In this document: one piece after another, positions 32,917-40,923 of the stretch
Layout of the letters: each line of letters opens with the position of its first letter
Numbering within the stretch: the first letter of the stretch is position 1
Source of the DNA: Halobacteriovoraceae bacterium
GTDB lineage: Bacteria > Bdellovibrionota > Bacteriovoracia > Bacteriovoracales > Bacteriovoracaceae
NCBI GenBank assembly: GCA_020635115.1
Contig: JACKAK010000011.1
Coordinates: 87,028-151,027, forward strand
Reading direction: 5' to 3'
Length of the DNA: 64,000 nucleotides
The notes under the pieces: model-generated
Seen by the model: the letters and a program-made list of their open reading frames with translations, nothing else
Database searches by the model: none
What the model was told of the DNA's origin: nothing
Position numbers and translations under genes: made by a program

Positions 32917-33528
32917 ATGTTTAATGTTCTTTTCATGTTCTTTTCACTATCAATGTGTATTTATGGCGCCACAGATTTGTCAAAACTGGCCTTCAATGAA
33001 GAAAAAATGGGAGAACTAAAATCAGTTGAAAGCATACATTTAAAAATGGTAACAAACTATGGTGATATTACAATAGAACTCTGGCCCAAAAAGGCCCCAC
33101 TCACTGTTAAAAATTTTATGAGATACGTGAACGAAAAAAAGTATGATGGGACAGTATTTCACAGAGTGATTAAAAAGTTTGTTTTACAAGGTGGAGGTCT
33201 GGATGAAAATCTTACTGCAAAAGAAACCTATCTACCAATTAAAAATGAAGCAGAAAATATGCTAAAAAATGATTACGGAACATTGTCTATGGCCAGAACT
33301 CAAGAAATAAATTCTGCCACAAACCAATTTTTTATCAATTTAAATGATAATCAAAGTCTAAATCATTTTAATAATACAGACCGTTATGGATATGCAGTCT
33401 TTGGCAAAGTGAACGAAGTATCCTATCAAACTCTAAAAGAGATAGAAAATGTAGATGTGACTAACAAAGGTATGTATAGGGATGTTCCAAAAAGTCCTGT
33501 GAAAATTCTTAAGATTGAGAAGATCTAA
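32917..33528 (+). CDS. Periplasmic cyclophilin-type peptidyl-prolyl isomerase
   Basis: The 203-residue protein has an N-terminal signal segment (LFMFFSLSMCIYGA) and a complete cyclophilin domain: MVTNYGDITIELWPKKAPLT, FHRVIKKFVLQGG (catalytic Arg), LSMARTQEINSATNQFFINL and YAVFGKV. It is the PpiA-type of folding helper that turns Xaa-Pro bonds in exported proteins. It contains four GGCC, so it looks native, unlike its neighbours. It is monocistronic with TTGGGGTTTCT before the ATG. Confidence 0.9.
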   Translation: MFNVLFMFFSLSMCIYGATDLSKLAFNEEKMGELKSVESIHLKMVTNYGDITIELWPKKAPLTVKNFMRYVNEKKYDGTVFHRVIKKFVLQGGGLDENLTAKETYLPIKNEAENMLKNDYGTLSMARTQEINSATNQFFINLNDNQSLNHFNNTDRYGYAVFGKVNEVSYQTLKEIENVDVTNKGMYRDVPKSPVKILKIEKI

Positions 33529-33884
33529 TAAACTTTGACATACAAAAATCATGTCAATAGCGGGTTAATTTGAAATAAATTCTCGAATTCCGGATCCCAA
33601 AGAGAATGAATGGCAAATTATAAAAGTGAATCAAATATTTTTTTCAATCAACATTTTGTCATTCACAACTTTTTGTTAAATAAGAAAATAAGTAAGCGGT
33701 ACATGATCCATCTGTTGACTTCATGGGATCTCTTTTTCTAAAAAATATTTTAATTCAGATAGTGAGCGTTAATCTTTTAAAAGCCCCCCATCCATAAAGA
33801 ACAAACCTTGATTACTGAAATCTTGTATATATAAATGTGTTATATCGATAAGTACCTTTTTTTTTACCTATCACAGAATATTGT
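33529..33884. other. Gene-poor spacer
   Basis: There is no convincing coding frame on either strand. A 7-bp inverted repeat TTGACAT / ATGTCAA (33535-33557) with a 9-base loop lies just after the cyclophilin stop, without a T-run. The rest is AT-rich with no motif I can name. Low GGCC content suggests it belongs to the accessory segment. Confidence 0.5.
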
Positions 33885-33954
33885 GTGTCAATCATTAGAA
33901 AAAGTGTCAACTACAAGACACAATTAAGTTGCTCTAAAAAATTTTGGCTGATTA

Positions 33955-34551
33955 ATGAAATTAAGTACTTGGACGATACTGACGAATTCTTTACATATAA
34001 TTTCTTTATCATTGTATCATTGTATCATTGTATCATTGTATCATTGTATCATTGTATCATTGTATCATTGTATCATTGTATCATTGTATCATTGTATCAT
34101 TGTATCATTGTATCATTGTATCATTGTATCATTGTATCATTTTTGTATGCTTGCACGTTGGTTCAATTTTTTTATTCTTGTCTTTTTTTTATTACTTGCT
34201 TCTTGTGGCAAGGGAAAAATTAATATTAAGCTTTATTCATTAAACTCAAAAACAGCAAAATCCACAGCTTCAAGTCTTATGGGATCCTGGAATGGTTTTG
34301 GAGGGGCTGCCAACGACGTCGTTTTCCGAAATAACTACGTTTATTTGGCAAAAGATCTTAGAGGTCTTGAGATTTATAACGCTTCAGATTCTTCAAGTAT
34401 TTTTCTTGTTGGAAGGTACGACACCGCTGGGGTTGCCTTGGGAGTGAGCTTATCAAGTGATTGGAATTATGCCTATGTGGCAGATGGCACCAATGGACTC
34501 GTGGTTGTAGATATTACAACGCAAACAAATCCAATTCTTTATAGTCCTTGA
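33955..34551 (+). CDS. Truncated LVIVD-type lipoprotein behind an octanucleotide repeat
   Basis: The C-terminal 134 residues from ATG 34147 begin with a lipoprotein signal (LVFFLLLASC) and contain one LVIVD-type repeat: NDVVFRNNYVYLAKDLRGLE ... VDITTQTNPILYSP. Proteins of this family usually carry many such repeats, so this copy is cut short. Upstream and in frame lies the octanucleotide tract; no ribosome site is visible directly before ATG 34147. ATG 33955 reads through the tract into the lipoprotein with the present repeat number, whereas the start near 33885 is in another frame. The arrangement looks phase-variable, but the real start is unresolved. Confidence 0.5.
   Translation: MKLSTWTILTNSLHIISLSLYHCIIVSLYHCIIVSLYHCIIVSLYHCIIVSLYHCIIVSLYHFCMLARWFNFFILVFFLLLASCGKGKINIKLYSLNSKTAKSTASSLMGSWNGFGGAANDVVFRNNYVYLAKDLRGLEIYNASDSSSIFLVGRYDTAGVALGVSLSSDWNYAYVADGTNGLVVVDITTQTNPILYSP
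34008..34141. repeat. Sixteen tandem copies of ATCATTGT
   Basis: The 8-bp unit occurs 16 times without error (34008-34135), followed by six bases of a 17th copy. Eight is not a multiple of three, so gain or loss of a copy shifts the frame of anything translated through it. The tract has no stop codon in any plus-strand frame; each frame encodes the repeating octapeptide SLYHCIIV. Perfect identity points to slippage-driven turnover. Confidence 0.97.
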
Positions 34552-34749
34552 CCTAAGAATGAAGAATTCTCCCGACAGACCTTTCTGACCCCCTATATAC
34601 TCCGGACAATTTCCTCGTAAGGATTTTGTGTTAAAATTATTAAAAATGGTGTTATTCAATGAAGTATTCAGAAGAACCAAAGAATTTCAAAAAGGAATTA
34701 CAATTTAAACACTCTCTATTTGGAATATATATTACAAAAAATGAAGAAG

Positions 34750-36963
34750 CTATTTGGTTGTGAAGGTAATAACTCCATCCCAATCTACATTTGGAGGGTT
34801 TTCTAAGTAATTCTGACAATATTCTAACATTCTTTTACAAGACTTATCTTCAGTGTATTTTTCATGAAGAGAGTTAAAAATTTCACGGGCCTTGTCAAAT
34901 TGTTTGTTGAGATACAGCTCGAAGGCCGTATGATAAATTTCAAATGACTCAATATCAGTATAAAATGGGTGAAAATTATGCAAAACTTCGTAAATGGTTA
35001 CAGCTTTTTCTTTACCTTTTACTCTCACTTTATCAAGCATACGAATTTTGAATTGCTGCCTTTGTTCATCACTTAAAGCCGCCAAAGTAAATTCTGAAAT
35101 ATTTAACTGTACGCCGTAGAATTTACAAAGCCCTTCAAGTCTAGCTCCTAAGTTCATATGGTCACCAAGGGCAGTATAATTAAAAATCAAATCACTACCC
35201 ATATTCCCAACGGAACAGTCTCCCGTATTTAATCCAATTCCAAATTTAAATAGGGGATATCCATCCCTTTCAAACTCTTCATTGATAGCAGGGAGTGCTT
35301 CAATCATCGCGAGTGAGGCCTTAATAGCATAGTATGCATGATCTTTCACTTCGACCGGAGCACCCCAGAATCCAACTATAGCATCACCAATATATTTATC
35401 TAGAGTTCCATAATTATCAAAAAGTATTTTCGTCATTACTCCCATATAACGGTTTAAACAATGAGAGAGTTGTTCCGGAGTTAGTTTTTCTGATATTGTC
35501 GTAAAATCTCGAACATCTGAGAAGAAGACGGTGATATTTTTCTTTTCACCACCAATCTTAACCTGGTCAGGGTGAGCAAGCATTTGATCCACAATTGCTG
35601 GAGCTACATAACGTGAAAAAGTTCCTCTTATTTTACTTTTTTCTTTATTTGTTACATAAAAACTTAAAAATGTTTCCCAGGAATAATTTGAAACAACTGA
35701 GAAAATACAAAAGAATAACTTAATTTCATAACCGAACGGTGTTAGTTGAGTTATATCATAGTAAAGCATACCAGAGACAACGAGAATCATTGTCGAAACA
35801 TCAAGTAGTGGATTTTTAAAGAACATGACTGTTACCATGATCAATGTTCCTATAATGAGCATCCACCATGAAATAGTTGTAGACTCATTTTTTGGTTGAT
35901 AGTAATTACCAGTTAAAAGCATATCTACGAGATTTAGATGGAGATATATTCCAGGAGTTTGTCCTCCAACTGGAGTATGCCTCAAGTCATGTGCGCCAAA
36001 AGCTGTAGAACCTATAAAAACCATCTTTCCATTTAATTTATTTTTCATTGTCTGATCATTTTCATTTGAATCGAGAATATCTTGTATTGATACGAGCGAG
36101 AACTTGTCCATTGCTCCTCGCCAACGTATTTTGGTTTCACCAAGGAGATTGAGTTTTATGTCGCCCTTTTTAGTTTTTAAAAATGCCAGGTCTTGATTTT
36201 CCATTTGAAAAGTTGTCATATCTCCTGTGAATAACTGATATGATAAAAGTCCAAATGATGGGAAATAGAGTCCATCTATATTGGCCAGCACAGGGTAGTG
36301 ACGAAAAATTCCATCAGTGTCTTCATGGGCACCGATATAGCCCAGGCCTGCTTCTGTATCGGCCAGTGTGTCTATCGGAAATGTAGATTGAGGAATTGTA
36401 CTTTGATAGATTCCAATATTTTCCCCACCTAATTTTGAGTCAATGATATAGTTATATAACCAATGTGGAACTTCTTTGAATGGATCAACACCGCTACCAC
36501 CAAGTGAATAGGGGAGAATAACTTTATTTCCTGGAATAGACTCGAAGCTTTTGATACTCTTTGCAAATACATTATCTGGAGACTCTTGATTACAAGCTTC
36601 TTCAGGCTCAGAAAATACGACATCAAAAGCAATTATTTTTGCACCATAATTCTTCATCTTTGACATAAATCTGGCCCAAGTTGTACGAGACCAAGGCCAC
36701 CTACCAGTTTTATTGAGAGAATTTTCATCAATTGCAGCTAAAACAATGTCATCATGTCCTTTTTGATCTTTAATCACATATTGCATTCTATAGTCAAAGA
36801 AACGCTCTTCGAATATACCTGGGGCACTCAAAATCTTTTTTGTCGCACTATCAAGATTGTCACCAATTAATAATTCTCTATCTTGAGTTGCCAAGATAAC
36901 ACAAAATGCCGAAAACAATATTATAATTAAAGTACCAATATAACGGATCAGTTTCATTAACAT
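34750..36963 (-). CDS. CHASE2 adenylate cyclase, membrane-bound
   Basis: This 737-residue protein has an N-terminal membrane segment, a periplasmic CHASE2 domain (about 45-350; VLAAIDENSLNKTGRWPW ... AFDVVFSEPE), three membrane segments (about 360-430), then a class III nucleotidyl cyclase domain (about 470-640). Metal-binding Asp are in TVFFSDVRDFTT and IGDAIVGFWG. The Lys in TLDKYIGD and Thr in FNYTALGD fit ATP as substrate. A tetratricopeptide-like C-terminal tail (about 650-725) follows. It makes cAMP in response to an extracytoplasmic signal. GAGGAA precedes the ATG. It is divergent from a response regulator gene. Confidence 0.92.
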   Translation of the reverse strand: MLMKLIRYIGTLIIILFSAFCVILATQDRELLIGDNLDSATKKILSAPGIFEERFFDYRMQYVIKDQKGHDDIVLAAIDENSLNKTGRWPWSRTTWARFMSKMKNYGAKIIAFDVVFSEPEEACNQESPDNVFAKSIKSFESIPGNKVILPYSLGGSGVDPFKEVPHWLYNYIIDSKLGGENIGIYQSTIPQSTFPIDTLADTEAGLGYIGAHEDTDGIFRHYPVLANIDGLYFPSFGLLSYQLFTGDMTTFQMENQDLAFLKTKKGDIKLNLLGETKIRWRGAMDKFSLVSIQDILDSNENDQTMKNKLNGKMVFIGSTAFGAHDLRHTPVGGQTPGIYLHLNLVDMLLTGNYYQPKNESTTISWWMLIIGTLIMVTVMFFKNPLLDVSTMILVVSGMLYYDITQLTPFGYEIKLFFCIFSVVSNYSWETFLSFYVTNKEKSKIRGTFSRYVAPAIVDQMLAHPDQVKIGGEKKNITVFFSDVRDFTTISEKLTPEQLSHCLNRYMGVMTKILFDNYGTLDKYIGDAIVGFWGAPVEVKDHAYYAIKASLAMIEALPAINEEFERDGYPLFKFGIGLNTGDCSVGNMGSDLIFNYTALGDHMNLGARLEGLCKFYGVQLNISEFTLAALSDEQRQQFKIRMLDKVRVKGKEKAVTIYEVLHNFHPFYTDIESFEIYHTAFELYLNKQFDKAREIFNSLHEKYTEDKSCKRMLEYCQNYLENPPNVDWDGVITFTTK

Positions 36964-37089
36964 AAAAAATTCCTCAATAAATCATAAAGTTATATCGGTT
37001 TTTTTTAATATTTTTTGAAATTTTTGTTATGATTACTATATGTGAAATAGTCAGACTTTTAGAAAAAAAAATTTACTTATAGGACATTT

Positions 37090-37680
37090 ATGAAAAATTC
37101 TGTCGATATTCTGATAATTGATGATGATGAACTTTCTTCTAAAATTTTAATCAGTCAATTATCCAAAAATAAGTATATTATACAAAGAGCAAAAAATGGT
37201 ACTGATGCTCTTGAATTAGTTGAGATTTCTCGTCCAAGAATCATTTTACTAGATATCCAAATGGAAGGAATGAGTGGAATAGAAGTGCTAAAAAAAATCA
37301 GAGAGAATTACACAGCAAGTGAATTGCCCATCGTTATGATTTCAACCATCTCCGATAGAGATACTGTTTTCCATTGCATCGCCGCAGGTGCCAACGATTT
37401 TCTATTAAAACCAATTGACCAACGAGTTGCTCGATCAAGAATTGAAGCACATTTATCAAAAAAGGAAGCACTTCTTTTATTTGAAAAAAACAAATCAATT
37501 CTTGAAACGCTAAGTTCAGTTCAGCAATTCACAAAATCTTTAGATAATGACTTTAAAAAATTAGAGTCTTTATTTAATGAAGTAATGACTGAGATACCTG
37601 ATGACAAAAGTCAATTGATTAAAGATCAAATTAAAATGTCAAAAATTGTTCTGTTGAAAGTTTTAGAAAAATTGAAATGA
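37090..37680 (+). CDS. Response regulator with helical C-terminus
   Basis: This is a 196-residue protein: receiver domain at about 5-125 with Asp11-13 (IIDDDE), phosphoacceptor Asp55 (ILLDIQMEG), a Thr/Ser (MISTIS) and Lys (FLLKPID), followed by a helical coiled coil (about 130-195) without a known output domain. It may act by dimerisation or protein contact. ATG 37090 is preceded by TATAGGACATTT. It lies divergent from the adenylate cyclase gene, so the two may share regulation, and may modulate each other; this is inference. Confidence 0.88.
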   Translation: MKNSVDILIIDDDELSSKILISQLSKNKYIIQRAKNGTDALELVEISRPRIILLDIQMEGMSGIEVLKKIRENYTASELPIVMISTISDRDTVFHCIAAGANDFLLKPIDQRVARSRIEAHLSKKEALLLFEKNKSILETLSSVQQFTKSLDNDFKKLESLFNEVMTEIPDDKSQLIKDQIKMSKIVLLKVLEKLK

Positions 37681-37769
37681 ACTCAATAAAAGAATAGTTG
37701 AGCGTAATTGTCAATTGAGTTAAGAAGATGTCAGATGACTCTGTTAAATTCAATTGCTAACGTTTAAGA

Positions 37770-38801
37770 ATGAAGCTTTATATTTTTATTTTGTTAGCTT
37801 TTTGTTTTAACTGTTATTCTTTTTCAACATTGAATCAGCATGTTCATGTGACAAGTGATTTTTCAAATTCCTGTGAAGCAAATACTTACAAAAATTGGCA
37901 ACAACTCTCGGAAAGTTTTATTTCACTGGCCTCGTTTGAGTTTATGCAGACACATCCAGGAAAGAGAATGATTGAACAAGCTTTGATTCGAAATTCACTG
38001 ATTTCAAAGACCTATGCAGAATTTTTTAAAGAGGCCCAACGTTCTGAACAAACAGATATATTTTTCTGGACAGGATCTGCTGCTTTTGGATCCTATGCAG
38101 TTGGAAAAGAACTTATCCAGGCCTTCAAAAAACTTGCAGATTTAAATAAATACCCTACGAATTCAAGATTTATTCAGTATGTCTTGGATCAAAATGATTT
38201 TAAAGGAATAGGACAGAATTTATTTTATCTACATGATTTTTCACTTGCCTTAAGTCAGGCAAATTGGGCGATTTACAAAGATATTTTTTGGCAGTTTCTT
38301 GTCGCAAAAAATTGCGGAATAAAAACTGTAAAGAAACTAATTTCTGAGCTTAAAAATAAGTATGCTTACTCTACTGTAGTCAGTACTCATTATAAAAGAC
38401 TCATCATGGCGTGGAGTCTAATTCAAAGGGGGATTAAATATAAGAGTCATGAATACATTGTAAAAGGCAATTTAAAAATATTATGGGATGAACAATATTT
38501 TGTATTGCAACCAATTTTATATGATCCAATTGCAGCGAAAATTGTTTCGGAATTGAAGATTTTCAACTCTCTGGCCACAGCAGGAGTAGATGAAGAAAAT
38601 ATAATGACTTTTAATGAATTTAGTGAAAAAAATAATCTTGAAGGAAATCTCGCAAATTTTCAAAATCGAATGCAATGGATGAATTACATGGTAAAAAAAC
38701 ATATTGCATTCTTCCAAGTCGTTGGACAAGATAATCAATTAGATAGAGTTTTTTCAAAACTAATTTATAACACTGATCTTGTTATTTCTCAGTATCTTTA
38801 A
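37770..38801 (+). CDS. Secreted helical protein of unknown function
   Basis: The 343-residue product has a signal peptide (LYIFILLAFCFNCYSFS). The mature part is helical and rich in aromatic residues (SLASFEFMQTHPGKRMIEQA; DIFFWTGSAAFGSYAVGK). There are no recognised motifs. The start lacks a clear ribosome site. It overlaps the convergent gene at 38760 by 42 bp. It resembles the other orphan exported proteins in this window in size and style, but I see no sequence similarity. Confidence 0.65.
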   Translation: MKLYIFILLAFCFNCYSFSTLNQHVHVTSDFSNSCEANTYKNWQQLSESFISLASFEFMQTHPGKRMIEQALIRNSLISKTYAEFFKEAQRSEQTDIFFWTGSAAFGSYAVGKELIQAFKKLADLNKYPTNSRFIQYVLDQNDFKGIGQNLFYLHDFSLALSQANWAIYKDIFWQFLVAKNCGIKTVKKLISELKNKYAYSTVVSTHYKRLIMAWSLIQRGIKYKSHEYIVKGNLKILWDEQYFVLQPILYDPIAAKIVSELKIFNSLATAGVDEENIMTFNEFSEKNNLEGNLANFQNRMQWMNYMVKKHIAFFQVVGQDNQLDRVFSKLIYNTDLVISQYL

Positions 38802-39731
38802 ACGGTAATCTTCCAGAAATTTTTCAGTGTCGCCAAAAAAATCTTGTGGAATATTGTGTCGATAATAAGAGTCTTTGAAACATTCAATAATGCTCATTTT
38901 GTCTATTGATTCTTTAATTTGATCAAAGAAAAAAATGGCCTGTTCTATACGATCATCAGGATCGAGAAAATTATCAGTTCTCAGATAAGTTTCACTATCT
39001 TTAAAACAACTCAAATTGTAAGTGGTTCTTAAATCAAATAGTGGTTCCAGAAAATACTTTTCTGAGTTTCGAGAAGGTACATTTTGCAGTGTATATTTTA
39101 AAACAGAATGAAGTTTATCATATATTTTGTCTAGTTCAGGTTGAATGATAGATATATGTTCCCAATAGACAAAATTTTCAAAAATTTTGTGTTTGATCTT
39201 ATCCGAAAGGATTGTTCCGCTAGAAACACTTTTGTGTATTGTAATAAAATCATTTAATATCTGATCAACATCAATGAGAACTTCTTCAAATTCGAGTGAA
39301 AAATCAGTAGCATCAATATCGTCATATGAAAATCCATTCATCGTCATCAATTCAGATAATCTGTAGGCAAAATAAAATCGCTGAAACATTTTTTGGTTTA
39401 TTCGCCGAAGTGATTTACCCCAAAAGAGCCAATCGCTAGTAAGATCTTTAAAACCAATGCGATTAAAAAACTTAATGGCCCGCTCAGGACGAGAGGCCCT
39501 ATCAATTCCTAAAGTCAAATGAGCAATAGTAATTGCAAAACTTAATTGTTTTTGACTATCATAAAAAATCTTGGCAAATAACAATGCTCTTTGCTCCATA
39601 TCGTCTATTTCCCCAGACAGTACAAGACTTTCATTATAGAGATCTTTAATTTTCATAACTTGATCGTTGTTAAGTTTTGCAGGTAATTGGAAGGATAAAA
39701 GAATTGTTAAAGCAATATAAAAGAATCTCAT
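38760..39731 (-). CDS. Secreted helical protein of unknown function
   Basis: This 323-residue exported protein starts MRFFYIALTILLSFQLPA. The mature region is helical with many charged residues, a DWLFWGKSLRR segment, and two Cys (SCFKD, ECFKD). ACTCCTT-complement AAGGAGTT precedes the ATG (GGAG visible). No family is recognised. It faces the gene at 37770 tail to tail and overlaps it by 42 bp, one of six such convergent overlaps in the window. Confidence 0.65.
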   Translation of the reverse strand: MRFFYIALTILLSFQLPAKLNNDQVMKIKDLYNESLVLSGEIDDMEQRALLFAKIFYDSQKQLSFAITIAHLTLGIDRASRPERAIKFFNRIGFKDLTSDWLFWGKSLRRINQKMFQRFYFAYRLSELMTMNGFSYDDIDATDFSLEFEEVLIDVDQILNDFITIHKSVSSGTILSDKIKHKIFENFVYWEHISIIQPELDKIYDKLHSVLKYTLQNVPSRNSEKYFLEPLFDLRTTYNLSCFKDSETYLRTDNFLDPDDRIEQAIFFFDQIKESIDKMSIIECFKDSYYRHNIPQDFFGDTEKFLEDYRLKILRNNKISVIN

Positions 39732-39863
39732 AAGAAATTAACTCCTTGGGGGATGCGCGTTATTTCTATCAGTCACATACTTTTAAGAAGTAAAGAAAAC
39801 AAGAGTTATTGTCAAATTGATTTTCTATTGGCCATCACCTAGATAATTAGACCCAGTTATTGA

Positions 39864-40526
39864 TTACCAAGGAACTTTTTCACCATCGAATTGTAAAAAA
39901 TTTCCAGTATCTCCAATTTTAAAATCATCTATGACCTTTAGTAATCCTTTTGCTGATTCTTCAGTTGTCATGATACCATTGTGGTTAGTCATGTCAGTTT
40001 TAACAAAACCAGGATGTAAAATTGCCACTGCTATTTCGCGTTCTTTCAAATCAATTGCCAAAGACCTTGACGCAGCATTAAGTGCTGCTTTTGACATCCG
40101 ATAACCGTAATTTCCCCCAAGATCATTTTCAGATACAGAACCCATCCTAGATGAAATATTTGCGATTTTTCCACCATTTTCTATAAAAGGTAGCAGTTTC
40201 TCGCAAACCCTTAAGGCGCCAAGAGCGTTAACCGAAAATTGTTCAATCATAGAATCATAAATTAAAGTATCTAGATCTTCGTTTCTCTGAATGCCCGCAT
40301 TATTGATGAGAAGTTTTATTTTTTTCCCTTCAAAATATGATGTCAATTTCTCAAGTGCATCTCGACTTGAAATATCAACTCCTGTGACGACTTCAACCCC
40401 ATAAGAATCAAGTTCAGGTGTCGTTTTTCGACAAAGCGCCACTACGTGATCTCCTTTGTTCTTATACTGTTTACATAACTCAAGTCCAATTCCACGATTT
40501 GAACCCGTGATAACAACTAACGACAT
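39864..40526 (-). CDS. Short-chain dehydrogenase/reductase
   Basis: This 220-residue NAD(P)-dependent SDR has the cofactor motif TGSNRGIG (residues 7-14), NNAG near 74-77, the catalytic Ser in ANISSRMGS and YGYRMSK with catalytic Tyr and Lys, and the PGFVKTDM loop after the active site. It is closest in style to sniffer-like carbonyl reductases. The Arg/Asn after the Gly-rich turn suggest NADPH. Substrate unknown. It lies 11 bp after arsC-like in one operon, with AGGGAG before the ATG. Confidence 0.92.
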   Translation of the reverse strand: MSLVVITGSNRGIGLELCKQYKNKGDHVVALCRKTTPELDSYGVEVVTGVDISSRDALEKLTSYFEGKKIKLLINNAGIQRNEDLDTLIYDSMIEQFSVNALGALRVCEKLLPFIENGGKIANISSRMGSVSENDLGGNYGYRMSKAALNAASRSLAIDLKEREIAVAILHPGFVKTDMTNHNGIMTTEESAKGLLKVIDDFKIGDTGNFLQFDGEKVPW

Positions 40527-40537
40527 ATTAACTCCCT

Positions 40538-40882
40538 TTAGATGAGATCCTTCATTAACTCTGGAGGTCTTCCAATAATTGCTTTGTTTTGCGATTCTAA
40601 AATTGGTCGTTCCAATAAAATAGGATTTTCAAAAATAGTCTTTGCCCATTGCTTAGGATTTAAATTTTTTTCTTTCAACTTTAGATCTTTATATATTTGC
40701 TCTTTTATTCTAATGCACTTTGAAGGTTCAAGTCCTATTTTTTGAAACAATTTTAACAAATCACTTTGTGTGGGTGGATTTTTTAGATATTCAATGATTT
40801 CAAAATTCTTACCTGATGCTTCTAGAAGCTTCAACCCTTCACGACTTTTTGAGCACTTTGGATTATGGTAATACTTTAACAT
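40538..40882 (-). CDS. ArsC-family arsenate reductase-like protein
   Basis: The 114-residue protein has the thioredoxin-fold motif HNPKCSKSREG: Cys10 followed by Ser rather than a second Cys, which is the ArsC rather than the Spx type. The C-terminal parts NPILLERPIL and AIIGRPPE carry the conserved Arg residues that bind the oxyanion. The family reduces arsenate with glutathione/glutaredoxin. No other ars genes are adjacent, so the in vivo role may be general. ATG 40882 with GAGG upstream is chosen over GTG 40888, which overlaps that site. Confidence 0.88.
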   Translation of the reverse strand: MLKYYHNPKCSKSREGLKLLEASGKNFEIIEYLKNPPTQSDLLKLFQKIGLEPSKCIRIKEQIYKDLKLKEKNLNPKQWAKTIFENPILLERPILESQNKAIIGRPPELMKDLI

Positions 40883-40923
40883 TTTCACCTCAACTATTTA
40901 ATAATACTATAACATTTATTATC

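Noticed and set aside
33535..33557. Intrinsic terminator after the cyclophilin gene
   Set aside because: The 7-bp stem is AT-rich, has a 9-base loop and no T-run.
33998..34141. CRISPR array
   Set aside because: The repeats are contiguous 8-bp units with no spacers.
34552..34749. Possible gene after the truncated lipoprotein
   Set aside because: Open stretches such as the frame from 34659 are short, broken by stops and have no ribosome site; no family residues are seen.
36964..37010. CCGATAT upstream of the cyclase gene as a sigma-28 -10
   Set aside because: On the minus strand the sequence is TCAA-N15-ACCGATAT: mismatches in both elements, within an A-run where such matches arise by chance.
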